Below, in pieces: positions 40,622 through 49,460 of a stretch of DNA of 64,000 nucleotides (position 1 is the stretch's first letter; the number at the start of each line of letters is the position of its first letter). The DNA is taken from the NCBI RefSeq assembly GCF_022811645.1, contig NZ_CP094534.1, positions 5,146,001 to 5,210,000 of the forward strand, written 5' to 3'. The translations under genes were made by a program, and so were the position numbers. Under the pieces are notes generated by a model. It did no database searches, was not told the DNA's origin, and worked only from the letters and a program-made list of their open reading frames with translations. The DNA comes from Hymenobacter monticola (GTDB lineage Bacteria > Bacteroidota > Bacteroidia > Cytophagales > Hymenobacteraceae).

Positions 40622-42325
40622 TTGACGTTTCACGAATTTAGCCTCCATGACGACCTGCTGGCCGGCATCGACGCCATGAATTACCAGCAGGCCACCCCCA
40701 TTCAGGAGCAGGCCATCCCCAAAATCATCGAAGGCAAAGACCTGATTGCCTGCGCCCAAACCGGCACCGGCAAAACCGCCGCCTACCTGCTGCCGCTGCT
40801 CGACAAGATTTCGCATGCCAAGCACGGCCACACCACCACCCTCATTCTGGTGCCCACCCGCGAGCTAGCCACCCAGATTGACGAGCAGGTGATGGGCTTC
40901 GGCTACTACGTGGAAGCCAGCAGCATCGCCATCTACGGCGGCGGCAAATCGGAAAACTGGGAGCAGCAGAAGCGCGCCCTCACCTCCGGGGCCGACATCA
41001 TCATTGCCACGCCCGGCCGCCTCATTGCGCACTTACAAATGGGCTACGTGAAGTTCGACCAAATCAAGTACCTGGTGCTGGATGAAGCCGACAAGATGAT
41101 GGACATGGGCTTCTCCGACGACATCTTCAACATCGTGCGCCAGCTGCCCAAGGAGCGCCAGACGCTGCTGTTCTCGGCCACCATGCCGCAGAAAATCCGG
41201 GAGTTTTCGCAGCAGATTCTGCAGAACCCCGATGAAATCCGGCTGGCCGTATCCAAGCCCGCCGCCGGCATCGACCAGCAATTTTACATGGCGTATGACC
41301 GCCAGAAAATCTACATCCTCGAGCACATCATCAAAACCCAGGATGTGCAGAGCATGGTGCTGTTCACCAGCCAGAAAGCAGCCGTGGGCGGCATTGTGCG
41401 GGCCGTGAACAAGCTCGGCATAGAGGCCCGCGGCATCAGCTCCGACCGCACCCAGGAGGAGCGCGAGGAAATCATGCGCGCCTTCAAAAACAAGCAGTTC
41501 CCCATTCTGGTGGCCACCGACGTGCTCAGCCGCGGCATCGATATCGACTCGCTGAGCCACGTGGTGAACTACGACATTCCCCGCGCCGCCGAGGACTACG
41601 TGCACCGCATTGGCCGCACCGCCCGCGCCGCTACCAAAGGCACGGCCATCACCTTCATTTCCGACCAGGACCAGGACCGGGTGGTGAAGATTGAAAAGCT
41701 CATCGAGCGCGACATCGAGAAGCAAAAAATCACCGAAGAGCTGGGCCTGGGCGAAGCCCCCGAGTTCGACCCCAAACGCTTCGCCGGCCTGGGCGGCAAA
41801 ATCGGCGGTCGTCCGGCCCGCGGCGGCAGCGGCGGTGGCGGAGGCCGCGACCGTGGCCCCCGCGCCGAAGGCGACCGCGGCCCGCGCCGTGAAGGCGGCG
41901 GCCGGGGCGGACGCGACGGTGGCCGCGACGGCAGCAAGCCCCGCCGCGACGCCCCCGACCCCAAAGACCCCAAGCACCTGGAGCGCCTCGCCGCGGCCAA
42001 AAACGCCCTGGCCGCCCTCGACGCCGGCCACGCGCCCGCTGTGCCCTACCAGCGGCCGCCGCGCCCCGAAGGCGAAGAGCGCCGCGACCGGGGCCCCCGC
42101 CCCGAGCGCGCCCCACGCCCGGAAGGCGAGGCCCGCCCGCCCCGCGAACCGCGTGAGCCCCGCGCTCCACGGCCGGAGGGTGAAGCCCGTCCGCCGCGCG
42201 AGCCCCGCCCCGAAGGTGAAACACGCGAGCCGCGAGCCGAAGGTGAGCGTCGCCGCAGCCGTGGTGGCCGCAACCGCAAGCGCGGGCCAAAGCCGGAAGA
42301 CTCAGGGGCTCCGGCAGCGGAGTAA
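40622..42325 (+). CDS. DEAD-box RNA helicase with long Arg/Gly/Pro/Glu tail
   Basis: 567 residues. ATP-dependent RNA unwinding in ribosome assembly or mRNA decay. The Q motif precedes AQTGTGKT (45-52), then VLDEAD, SAT and the C-terminal HRIGRTAR. The core ends near residue 380. The tail is low complexity: an RGG-like block, then a repeating PEGEARPPREPREPR pattern that likely binds RNA. The start codon is TTG 40622: a TGA lies two codons upstream and the first ATG (40676) would cut off the conserved FHEFSLHDDLL. A strong terminator follows the stop. Confidence 0.95.
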   Translation: MTFHEFSLHDDLLAGIDAMNYQQATPIQEQAIPKIIEGKDLIACAQTGTGKTAAYLLPLLDKISHAKHGHTTTLILVPTRELATQIDEQVMGFGYYVEASSIAIYGGGKSENWEQQKRALTSGADIIIATPGRLIAHLQMGYVKFDQIKYLVLDEADKMMDMGFSDDIFNIVRQLPKERQTLLFSATMPQKIREFSQQILQNPDEIRLAVSKPAAGIDQQFYMAYDRQKIYILEHIIKTQDVQSMVLFTSQKAAVGGIVRAVNKLGIEARGISSDRTQEEREEIMRAFKNKQFPILVATDVLSRGIDIDSLSHVVNYDIPRAAEDYVHRIGRTARAATKGTAITFISDQDQDRVVKIEKLIERDIEKQKITEELGLGEAPEFDPKRFAGLGGKIGGRPARGGSGGGGGRDRGPRAEGDRGPRREGGGRGGRDGGRDGSKPRRDAPDPKDPKHLERLAAAKNALAALDAGHAPAVPYQRPPRPEGEERRDRGPRPERAPRPEGEARPPREPREPRAPRPEGEARPPREPRPEGETREPRAEGERRRSRGGRNRKRGPKPEDSGAPAAE

Positions 42326-42342
42326 AATCTATCCCTATTACC

Positions 42343-42379
42343 AAAAGAAAAGGCGACTTAAAGGGTCGCCTTTTCTTTT
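42343..42379 (+). terminator. Intrinsic terminator after the helicase gene
   Basis: Perfect 15-base arms AAAAGAAAAGGCGAC and GTCGCCTTTTCTTTT with a seven-base loop, T-rich on the 3' side and A-rich on the 5' side, so it can serve both convergent transcripts. Confidence 0.85.
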
Positions 42380-42403
42380 AACCTATTGCTTCTACTGACA
42401 TCG

Positions 42404-42691
42404 CTAAAAACTGGAGTTATCAGCCCCTGTGTTATCTGTTGCATCGAGTAGCAGATAGGCTTTGATTGCTTCGTCGGAAACGCCCCAGTCATCTCCTTTA
42501 TGCTCGTGGATGTAAATCAGACCGCATAGTTCGATAGTGCTGTAAGCCAAAAATTTCGATTCGCCCTTCGTTGCGGTCCACCACTCTCGAACGGCGTCAA
42601 ATGCCACATCATAACCTTGTGCCTTGAGCACATAGTACGCTGGTGCCAGCACATTTGAGGCAGCAACAAGGGTGTTAAGTTGATTGCTCAT
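42404..42691 (-). CDS. Small hypothetical protein downstream of menA
   Basis: 95 residues, unknown. Rich in Tyr, Asp and Trp (VREWWTATKGESKFLAYSTIEL), plausibly a small cytosolic helical protein such as an immunity or antitoxin-like factor, though nothing proves this. It starts six bases after the menA stop, so it is probably on the same transcript. Its base composition is lower in GC than menA. Confidence 0.6.
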   Translation of the reverse strand: MSNQLNTLVAASNVLAPAYYVLKAQGYDVAFDAVREWWTATKGESKFLAYSTIELCGLIYIHEHKGDDWGVSDEAIKAYLLLDATDNTGADNSSF

Positions 42692-42697
42692 TGCAGA

Positions 42698-43594
42698 TTA
42701 CCCCAGCACCTGCCCTACCCCGAACAGCACCGTGAACACCAGCGTGCTCAGGGCCATCTGTTTTAGCAGCGGGTCAATCTGCATCGATTCCTGCCGTTGC
42801 CACACCTGAATGGCGTTGAAAGCGAACAGCGGCACGGCCAGCGCATACAGCCACTGCCAGGGCGAGTGGTACGTAAGGGCCACAAACACCGTGGCGCAGC
42901 CCAGCCCGATGATGAGCAGCAGCCAGTGGTAGCGCCGGGCATGCACCGCCCCCAGCCGCACCGGGATGGTTATTTTGCCGGCCAGCACGTCGGAGTTGAT
43001 ATCGCGGATGTTGTTCACGTTCAGTACGGCGGTGGCGAAGCAGCCCAACGCAGCGGCGGGCAGCAGCACCTGCAGCGGCAGGTTGCGGGCTTGCAGGAAG
43101 TAGGTGCCGCACACACCCACCAGCCCGAAAAACAGGAACACCGAAATGTCGCCTAGTCCGGCGTAGCCGTAGGGGTTTGAGCCCGCCGTGTAGTTCACCG
43201 CTGCCCAGATGGCCGCCAGCCCCAGCGCCAGAAACCCCAGAAACAAGCCCAACCCGGCCGCGCCCAGCGCCACCCACAGCAGCGCCAGCCCGCTGCCCAG
43301 CGCCAGCAGCCCGCAAATCCACATGCCGCGCTTCATCTGGGCCGGCGTGATGGTGCCGCTTTGCACGGCGCGCTGCGGGCCCTGGCGGTGGATGCTGTCG
43401 GCGCCGTTCTGCGAGTCGCCGTAGTCGTTGGCGAGGTTGCTCAGGATTTGGAGCAGGATGGTGGTGAGGGCGGCCAGGCCCACCACGGGGCCGTTGAACT
43501 GGCCGTTGGCTTTGGCCAGGAAGCCGCCCGTGAGGATGCTGGCCAAGGCCAGCGGCAAGGTGCGGGGGCGGAAAGCGGAAATCCAGGGAGACAT
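42698..43594 (-). CDS. menA: 1,4-dihydroxy-2-naphthoate polyprenyltransferase
   Basis: 298 residues, eight to nine membrane helices, UbiA family. MenA joins dihydroxynaphthoate to a polyprenyl diphosphate in menaquinone synthesis at the inner membrane. MSPWISAFRPRTLPLALAS at the start, the first Asp-rich motif NLANDYGDSQNGAD and the second RDINSDVLAGKIT are all present and typical of MenA. ATG 43594 is used; upstream codons run through a palindromic repeat. Other men genes are not here. Confidence 0.93.
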   Translation of the reverse strand: MSPWISAFRPRTLPLALASILTGGFLAKANGQFNGPVVGLAALTTILLQILSNLANDYGDSQNGADSIHRQGPQRAVQSGTITPAQMKRGMWICGLLALGSGLALLWVALGAAGLGLFLGFLALGLAAIWAAVNYTAGSNPYGYAGLGDISVFLFFGLVGVCGTYFLQARNLPLQVLLPAAALGCFATAVLNVNNIRDINSDVLAGKITIPVRLGAVHARRYHWLLLIIGLGCATVFVALTYHSPWQWLYALAVPLFAFNAIQVWQRQESMQIDPLLKQMALSTLVFTVLFGVGQVLG

Positions 43595-43630
43595 GAGCAG
43601 CGGGGAGCAGAATGGAACAACAGAACAACA

Positions 43631-43742
43631 AAAGAACGTCATGGGGAGCGCAGCCGAAGCATCTCGCGTGTGGTAGCAACTCAATCGTATGAATTACTGC
43701 CCCGAGCAAGATGCTTCGGCTGCGCTCCCCATGACGTTCTTT
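43631..43742. repeat. Palindromic repeat (GTCATG family, long form, copy 1)
   Basis: AAAGAACGTCATGGGGAGCG opens and CGCTCCCCATGACGTTCTTT closes arms of about 34 bases. The inner GAAGCATCTCGCGTG recurs at 47271-47380. It separates menA from the glutathione peroxidase gene. Confidence 0.85.
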
Positions 43743-43763
43743 CAGGTCACAACAAAGCGAAAA

Positions 43764-44351
43764 TTATTTCGTGATGTCGGCCAGCAGCTCGGGGCTCAGC
43801 GGCTTCACTTTCGAGGGGTAGAACTTCACCACGTGGCCTTTTTCATCGACTAGGTATTTGCAGAAGTTCCAGTTCGGTGCGTCAGACACAGCCCCGTTTT
43901 TGGTTTTGTCGGCCAGGTACTTGTAGAGCGGTGCGGCGTTGTCGCCCTTCACGGCCACGGTTTCGAAGAGCGGAAACGTCACGCCATAATTCTTCTCGCA
44001 AAAGGCCGCCACCTCCGAATTCGAGGCCAGCTCCTGGTTGAAGCTGTCGGACGGGAAGCCCAGCACCACCACTTTGCCCGCGTATTTCTTCGACAGCTCC
44101 TCCAGCTCCTTATACTGCGGGGTGTAGCCGCACTTCGAGGCGGTGTTCACGATGAGCAGCTTCTTGCCTTTGTACTGGCTCAGTTTCACGTCTTTGCCAT
44201 CAATGGATTTCACGGTGAAATCATACACGGAAGGCGCGACTTTGGTGGCTTCGGCGGGCATAGGCATGGCGGGGGAATGAGCGGGTTTGGCGGCGATGAA
44301 AACCACGGCCGTGGCGGCGGTGGCCAGCGTGAGAAACAGGGAATTTTTCAT
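43764..44351 (-). CDS. Exported glutathione peroxidase-family thiol peroxidase
   Basis: 195 residues. An N-terminal signal or anchor (residues 1-22) and short linker precede a glutathione peroxidase fold. NTASKCGYTPQY carries the peroxidatic Cys74; VLGFPSDSFNQE (Gln) and PNWNFCKYLVDEKG (Trp-Asn) complete the catalytic set. The usual Thr after WNF is Cys here. Bacterial members generally use thioredoxin rather than glutathione, reducing peroxides; this one would act in the periplasm. TACCTTCA lies four bases before the ATG, a near-consensus -7 element giving a nearly leaderless mRNA. Confidence 0.92.
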   Translation of the reverse strand: MKNSLFLTLATAATAVVFIAAKPAHSPAMPMPAEATKVAPSVYDFTVKSIDGKDVKLSQYKGKKLLIVNTASKCGYTPQYKELEELSKKYAGKVVVLGFPSDSFNQELASNSEVAAFCEKNYGVTFPLFETVAVKGDNAAPLYKYLADKTKNGAVSDAPNWNFCKYLVDEKGHVVKFYPSKVKPLSPELLADITK

Positions 44352-44355
44352 GGGT

Positions 44356-44363
44356 TGAAGGTA
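44356..44363 (-). promoter_or_regulatory. Near-consensus -7 element at the peroxidase start
   Basis: Minus strand TACCTTCA, two bases from the TAnnTTTG consensus, ends four bases before the ATG at 44351. Confidence 0.3.
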
Positions 44364-44496
44364 ATAGCTTGCGCGGTTGTGAGCCTAACCATAAGAGGGC
44401 CGGCAGGGTTTCGGACCGGGGCTTAGCAACATTGCTGCCAGGAAAAATAAGGCCTAGGGGTGGGCTTGGCCCCGCTCCTACGTCGTTATGGCCAGG

Positions 44497-46539
44497 CTAT
44501 TGCAGAAACGCCGTTAGCTCACCTGAATACGTGAGCGTGAGGCGGTGCATGGCGCGGGTGCAGGCCACGTAGAGCATGCTCTTGTCCACTTCCGTTTTGA
44601 AGTTGCGAGCCGAAACGAAGGGCACGATGACCTCATCAAATTCCAGCCCCTTCGCCAGATGCGCCGTGGTGAGGATGACGCCTTCCTTAAAATGCGTGGA
44701 ATCTTCGGTGAGCAGCTGCACGCCTTGGCCTTCCAGTGCCTGCTGCACTTGCTCCGCCTGCTTCGGCGTTTTGCAGATGACGCCCAGCGAGTTGCTGCCG
44801 GAGGTTTTGAAATTGGCAACCAGCTGCTTCAGCGTCTCCACTTCTTCGCCCTGGCCGTTGCAACGCATGAGGCCTGGCTCCTGCCCGTGCCGCTCCAAGG
44901 GGATAATGTCGGGGTTGGGCGTGATGCGCTGCGCGAATTTGGTAATCTCGACGGTGGAGCGGTAGCTGCGGTTCAGCCGCACCACGTCGGCCTGCGGGAA
45001 GACGCGCTCGATGGTTTCGGCCGACGACGCGCTGTAGGGGTTCACCATCTGGTTCACGTCGCCCAGAATGGTTTTGCGGCAGTTGAATACCCGGGACAGC
45101 ACCGCGTATTGCACCGGCGTGTAGTCCTGCATCTCGTCCACGAGCAGGTGCTTCACGTGGTCGTAGGCCGATATGCCTTCCAGCCGGATGCGCAGGTAAA
45201 CCAGGGCAAATACGTCGGCGTACTCCAGCGTTTGGCCGTGCTCGTAGCGGAACAGCTCGGGCCGGCCCAGCCAGCGGTAGAAGTCGCGGTAGAAATCCAG
45301 CACGGTGTTGAAGCGGAACATGCGCGTCAGGGCCTCGCCTATCGTGTTTTTCTCCCCGTTGGTGAGCTTGCGGTTGGCGGCGGTGCGCACGTAGGCGCGC
45401 ACATCATCACTCACCAACGGGAAGCGTTTCAGCAGCGGCACGCGGTGGTAGCCCTTGAACTTGTCAAGCAGTAGCTGGCGCGGCACCGCCGTGCGCCCCA
45501 CCCGCAGCTCGCTCGCATTGAAGTAGTTGTTCTCAACGTGCAGCAGGTACTTGTTGAGCTGGCTCAGAAACTCAAACGAGGACTTGAACCGGATGCGCTC
45601 GATAAACGCCGGATTGTGCTGCTCCAGCAAGGCCGAAACCTGCTCGAAAAAGGTCTGAAACTGAAACTGGTTGCCTAGCAGGTCGGCGGCCAGCTCCTCC
45701 ATCACGGTTTCGGGAATGTGCTCCTCGCCCAACTCGGGCAGCACGTTCGAGATGTAGTCGGCGAAGACCTTGTTGGGCGAAAGAATGAGAATGTCCTTGG
45801 CCGAAATGCTGTCGCGAAAGCGGTAGAGCAGGAAGGCAATGCGGTGCAGGGCAATGGACGTTTTGCCCGAGCCGGCCACGCCCTGAATCACCATCACCGA
45901 GGCCTCCTCGTTGCGAATCACCGCGTTCTGGTCGCGCTGAATGGTGGCCACGATGTTCTTCATCTTGTCGTCCGAGGATTTGGCCAACTCGCGCTGCAGC
46001 ACCTCATCGTGGATGTTCACGCCGTTTTCAATCAGAAACTCCAGCCGCCCGTCCTGGATTTTGTACTGCCGCTTGAGGTCGATGCGGCCCTGAATGGGGC
46101 CCGACGGCGTCTGGTAGGACGCCTCGCCCAGCTCATAATCGTAGAACATCGACGAGATGGGCGCCCGCCAGTCGTAGATGAGGCCGCGCCGCTGCCGCTC
46201 TTCCACAAACGAATGCACGCCGATGTACACTGGCACGCGCACGCCGCCCGCCGGCTTAAAGTCGATGCGCCCGAAATAGGGCGACTGCAGCAGCTTGAGC
46301 AGCTTGCGCTTGCGGGCCACGGCGCCGGCCCCGGTATAGGCCATGCGGTCGATGGACTGGCCGGCGGCCACCATGTCGGCGTCGTCCATGCCCGACTGGT
46401 TTTCGTGGATGTACTCCTTCTTCTCCCGCAGCTCGCTGGAAAACTGCCGCACGGAGTCGTCGACGCGCCGCACCGCCAACGCCAGCTGTTCCTTGATGAC
46501 TTCCAGGTATTCGCGTTCTTCTTGTTCAGTTGCGTTCAT
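44497..46539 (-). CDS. helD: HelD-like UvrD-family helicase
   Basis: 680 residues. HelD proteins are helicase-like motors that free stalled RNA polymerase from DNA. The N-terminal 60 residues are a coiled-coil arm (YLEVIKEQLALAVRRVDDSV) typical of HelD; then IYDWRAPISSMFYDYELG, Walker A GVAGSGKTSIALHR near residue 220, LLVDEMQDYTPVQYAVL, LNRSYRST, HLAKGLEFDEVIVP and YVACTRAMHRL. There is no nuclease domain, unlike AddA/RecB. Stand-alone, flanked by a repeat upstream. Confidence 0.92.
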   Translation of the reverse strand: MNATEQEEREYLEVIKEQLALAVRRVDDSVRQFSSELREKKEYIHENQSGMDDADMVAAGQSIDRMAYTGAGAVARKRKLLKLLQSPYFGRIDFKPAGGVRVPVYIGVHSFVEERQRRGLIYDWRAPISSMFYDYELGEASYQTPSGPIQGRIDLKRQYKIQDGRLEFLIENGVNIHDEVLQRELAKSSDDKMKNIVATIQRDQNAVIRNEEASVMVIQGVAGSGKTSIALHRIAFLLYRFRDSISAKDILILSPNKVFADYISNVLPELGEEHIPETVMEELAADLLGNQFQFQTFFEQVSALLEQHNPAFIERIRFKSSFEFLSQLNKYLLHVENNYFNASELRVGRTAVPRQLLLDKFKGYHRVPLLKRFPLVSDDVRAYVRTAANRKLTNGEKNTIGEALTRMFRFNTVLDFYRDFYRWLGRPELFRYEHGQTLEYADVFALVYLRIRLEGISAYDHVKHLLVDEMQDYTPVQYAVLSRVFNCRKTILGDVNQMVNPYSASSAETIERVFPQADVVRLNRSYRSTVEITKFAQRITPNPDIIPLERHGQEPGLMRCNGQGEEVETLKQLVANFKTSGSNSLGVICKTPKQAEQVQQALEGQGVQLLTEDSTHFKEGVILTTAHLAKGLEFDEVIVPFVSARNFKTEVDKSMLYVACTRAMHRLTLTYSGELTAFLQ

Positions 46540-46563
46540 TTCGGGGGATGGGTATTGAACGAT

Positions 46564-46649
46564 GTAGGGGCGGGGCTTGCCCCCGCCCGCCGTTTTAACG
46601 ATGCCACGCGGGCCGTCCAATGGCGGGCGGGGGCAAGCCCCGCCCCTAC
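46564..46649. repeat. GC-rich palindromic repeat upstream of helD
   Basis: Perfect 28-base arms begin GTAGGGGCGGGGCTTGCCCC (46564) and end CAAGCCCCGCCCCTAC (46649); a further GAACGA/TCGTTC pairing flanks them. Sits between helD and the LOG gene. Confidence 0.85.
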
Positions 46650-46661
46650 TCGTTCAGTAAA

Positions 46662-47243
46662 TCAGGTGGTCGGCGGCGTCAGCCACTTCTCTAGCTGCAC
46701 CGGCTGGTAGGCGGCCATTTGCGCCAGCAAATCCTCGGGGTTGGCCGATTGCAGAAGCTGGTCGCGGTTTTCGGCGCGCAGCAGGTGGTCGTCGCGCATG
46801 CGGTCGAGGGCTTGCAGAAGCATATCGTAATAACCGTCCACATTCAGCAATGCCACTGGCTTGCGGTGCAGGCCGAGCTGCCCCCAGGTGAGCACCTCAA
46901 ACAGCTCTTCGAGGGTGCCGTAGCCGCCGGGCATGGCAATGAAGCCATCGGCGCGGTCGGCCATCATCAGCTTGCGCTCGTGCATGGATTTCACCACATG
47001 CAGCTCGGTGCAGCCCTTGTGGGCCAGCTCCTTGGCATCCAGAAAATCGGGAATCACGCCGATAACCTGGCCGCCCTGCGCCAGCACGGCATCGGCGATG
47101 GTGCCCATGAGGCCCACGCGCCCGCCGCCGTACACCAGCGTGAGGCTTTGGGCCACCATGGCTTTGGCGAGGGCTTGCGCTTGGGTGATGAAATTCGGGT
47201 TGGTTCCGGCGCTGGAACCGCAGTAAACGGCAATGGATTTCAT
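46662..47243 (-). CDS. LOG-family phosphoribohydrolase (TIGR00730)
   Basis: 193 residues. Lonely-guy-type enzymes release nucleobase from nucleoside 5'-monophosphates. AVYCGSSAG at the N-terminus, VYGGGRVGLMG near residue 38 and PGGYGTLEE at 105-113 are the complete signature, with the catalytic Arg/Glu in SMHERKLMM and the PGG motif. Cytosolic. The physiological role outside plants is often just purine salvage. ATG 47243 is chosen over an upstream frame running into the repeat. Confidence 0.92.
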   Translation of the reverse strand: MKSIAVYCGSSAGTNPNFITQAQALAKAMVAQSLTLVYGGGRVGLMGTIADAVLAQGGQVIGVIPDFLDAKELAHKGCTELHVVKSMHERKLMMADRADGFIAMPGGYGTLEELFEVLTWGQLGLHRKPVALLNVDGYYDMLLQALDRMRDDHLLRAENRDQLLQSANPEDLLAQMAAYQPVQLEKWLTPPTT

Positions 47244-47270
47244 ATCAATTCGATTTCGAAGAATAACACG

Positions 47271-47380
47271 GAACGTCGTGCAGAGCGGAGCGAAGCATCT
47301 CGCGTGCGTTACTAAACCGTTTTTCAACGACTAGATTACCACCACAAGCGAGATGCTTCGCTGCGCTCTGCATGACGTTC
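47271..47380. repeat. Palindromic repeat (GTCATG family, long form, copy 2)
   Basis: Opens GAACGTCGTGCAGAGCGGAG and closes CTGCGCTCTGCATGACGTTC, about 30-base arms with mismatches. Shares GAAGCATCTCGCGTG with the copy at 43631-43742. Lies between LOG and argS. Confidence 0.85.
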
Positions 47381-47399
47381 TGCTACATCGTTCTGGCAA

Positions 47400-49196
47400 T
47401 TACATGCGCTCGGGCACCGCGATGCCCAGCAAGCCCAACGACGCCTTAATCTGCTCGCCCACGCGGGCCGAGAGGGCCACCCGCAGGCTCCGCTTGGCCG
47501 GGTCGGTTTCCTGAAAAATCGACACCTCGGCGTAGAAGCGGTTGTAGGCTTTGGCCAGGTCGTAGGCGTACTGCGCTACCACGGCGGGCGAAAGGTTGCG
47601 GGCGGCTTCGGCTACGACCGAGGCGTAGCGGGCCAGCTCCTGAATCAGCTCCTGCTCGGTGGGCTCAAGGCCGGCAAGCTGGCTCCAATCGGCCTGGCCA
47701 TCAATGCCCAGTTCGGCGGCTTTGCGGCGGATGGCGGCGATGCGGGCGTGCGAGTACTGAATGAACGGGCCGGTGTGGCCTTCGAGGCTCACGGACTCTT
47801 CGGGGTTGAAGAGCATGCGCTTCTTGGGGTCCACCTTCAGCAGGTAGTATTTCAGCGCGCCCAGGCCCAGCATGTGGTAGAGCTCTTCCAGCTCATCCTC
47901 CGAGAGGCCTTCGGTCTTGCCTTTTTCGAGGGTGGCGGCTTTGGCGGCGGTTACCACGTCGCGCACCAGCTCGTCGGCGTCCACCACGGTGCCTTCGCGC
48001 GATTTCATCTTGCCCGAGGGCAGGTCCACCATGCCGTAGCTGAGGTGGTGGATGGCGTCGGCGTAGGGCTTGCCCAGCTTTTTGAGCGTGGCCTGCAGCA
48101 CCTGCATGTGGTAGTTCTGCTCGTCGGCAATGACGTAGATGCTGCTGTCATAGCCGAAATCCTGGTATTTCAGCTCAGCCGTGCCCAGGTCCTGGGTGAT
48201 GTAGACGCTGGTGCCATCGGCGCGAAGCAGGAGCTTTTCGTCCAGCCCTTCGGCTTGCAAATCGACCCAGACGGCACCGTTGTCCTTCTTGAAGAATACG
48301 CCTTTTCCGAGGCCTTCTTCCACCCGCTCCTTGCCCAGCAGGTAGGTTTCGGACTCATAGTAATACTGGTCGAAATCGACGCCGATGTTCTTATACGTCT
48401 CGTCGAAGCCTTCGTACACCCAGCCGTTCATCTGGCTCCAGAGGGCTTTCACGGCAGGGTCGCCGGCTTCCCAGGCCTGCAGCATCTGCTGAGCCTCCGT
48501 CATCAACGGCGCCTGTTTCTTAGCGATGTCGGTGGCCACGCCTTCGGCTTCGAGCTGCTTGATTTCCTCGCGGTAATGCTTCTCAAACAGCACATAGTAC
48601 TTGCCGGCGAGGTGGTCGCCCTTCATGCCGGCGCTCTCGGGGGTTTCGCCCTGGCCGAAGTGCTGGTAGGCAATCATCGACTTGCAGATGTGGATGCCGC
48701 GGTCGTTCACCAGGTTGGCTTTGGTGACGGTGGCGCCGGTGGCTTTCAGAATCTCGGCCACCGAGTAGCCCAAGAAGTTGTTGCGCAGGTGGCCCAGGTG
48801 CAGGGGCTTGTTGGTATTGGGCGACGAATACTCCACCACCACGCGCTGCGGGGCGCCCTCGGTGGGCACGGGCGCAGCGGCGGGCTGCTGGCGCAGCTGC
48901 TCGAACAGGGCCAGCCACTCGGCATCGGCAATTTCGAGGTTGAGGAAGCCTTTCACCACGTTGTAGCCGCGCACGCGGGGCTCGTTGCTTTTCAGCCACT
49001 CGCCCAGGGCTTGGCCGATTTGCTCGGGGCCCTTGCCCAGGGCCTTGGTGAGCGGGAACGTGACGAGGGTGAAGCTGCCGGCAAACTCCTTGCGCGTGGG
49101 CTGGAGCGTGAGGCTGGTGGTGGGCACTTCAACGCCAAAAACGGCCTGAGCGGCGGTTTGCAGGGCGGTTTTGAGGGAGGATTCTAGCTGTTGCAC
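47400..49196 (-). CDS. argS: Arginyl-tRNA synthetase
   Basis: 598 residues. Class I synthetase charging tRNA-Arg. The N-terminal Add-1 domain is followed by SSPNTNKPLHLGHLRNN with HLGH at 133-136. The KMSKS region is replaced by KMKSREGT, as in many ArgRS, and the C-terminal DALR anticodon-binding helices include QYAYDLAKAYNRFY and LRVALS. GTG 49196 is preferred because a perfect -7 element lies four bases upstream and longer readings enter the repeat. Confidence 0.96.
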   Translation of the reverse strand: MQQLESSLKTALQTAAQAVFGVEVPTTSLTLQPTRKEFAGSFTLVTFPLTKALGKGPEQIGQALGEWLKSNEPRVRGYNVVKGFLNLEIADAEWLALFEQLRQQPAAAPVPTEGAPQRVVVEYSSPNTNKPLHLGHLRNNFLGYSVAEILKATGATVTKANLVNDRGIHICKSMIAYQHFGQGETPESAGMKGDHLAGKYYVLFEKHYREEIKQLEAEGVATDIAKKQAPLMTEAQQMLQAWEAGDPAVKALWSQMNGWVYEGFDETYKNIGVDFDQYYYESETYLLGKERVEEGLGKGVFFKKDNGAVWVDLQAEGLDEKLLLRADGTSVYITQDLGTAELKYQDFGYDSSIYVIADEQNYHMQVLQATLKKLGKPYADAIHHLSYGMVDLPSGKMKSREGTVVDADELVRDVVTAAKAATLEKGKTEGLSEDELEELYHMLGLGALKYYLLKVDPKKRMLFNPEESVSLEGHTGPFIQYSHARIAAIRRKAAELGIDGQADWSQLAGLEPTEQELIQELARYASVVAEAARNLSPAVVAQYAYDLAKAYNRFYAEVSIFQETDPAKRSLRVALSARVGEQIKASLGLLGIAVPERM

Positions 49197-49200
49197 GGGG

Positions 49201-49208
49201 CAAAGGTA
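49201..49208 (-). promoter_or_regulatory. -7 element immediately upstream of argS
   Basis: Minus strand TACCTTTG is a perfect match to TAnnTTTG and ends four bases before the GTG start at 49196, implying a leaderless or nearly leaderless transcript. Confidence 0.55.
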
Positions 49209-49222
49209 CGGGCGGCGGTTAG

Positions 49223-49302
49223 TAGCGCGAACTTTGTAGTTTGCGTCCCCGCGCCGCTTGCCCAATTATCATTCGGCCACGCGAACCACAGCGTTCGCGC
49301 TA
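49223..49302. repeat. Palindromic repeat upstream of argS (family i, copy 2)
   Basis: TAGCGCGAACTTTGTAGTTT and ...ACCACAGCGTTCGCGCTA pair; the element is a near copy of 16501-16580. It directly precedes the argS -7 element. Confidence 0.75.
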
Positions 49303-49320
49303 CCGCCCCGCGGCCCGCAC

Positions 49321-49460
49321 CGCTCCCGAACCCGGAGCAACGCAAAGCCCCGTCAGTGGCTGGCGGGCCTTTTTAGCGGCGTGCTGCCGAAGCTCAGGGA
49401 ACTCATATACAAGAGGGATTTCCTGAACTTTGCTTAGTAAACGAGTTCCTTTACCCCGGT
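49321..49460. repeat. Divergent repeat shared with the 59.7 kb gap; fills the argS-49594 gap
   Basis: The 397-base gap 49197-49593 holds the argS promoter, the family i palindrome and this segment. It contains GCAGTGGC-like CAGTGGCTGGCG followed by TTCCTGAACTTTG, then GAGTTCCTT. The same three landmarks in the same order occur at 59700-59850. GGAACTC and GAGTTCC form an imperfect inverted repeat within it. The remaining bases 49461-49593 show nothing I recognise. Confidence 0.5.

Noticed and set aside
43764-44351. Selenocysteine-type glutathione peroxidase
   Set aside because: The active-site codon is an ordinary cysteine; no in-frame UGA.
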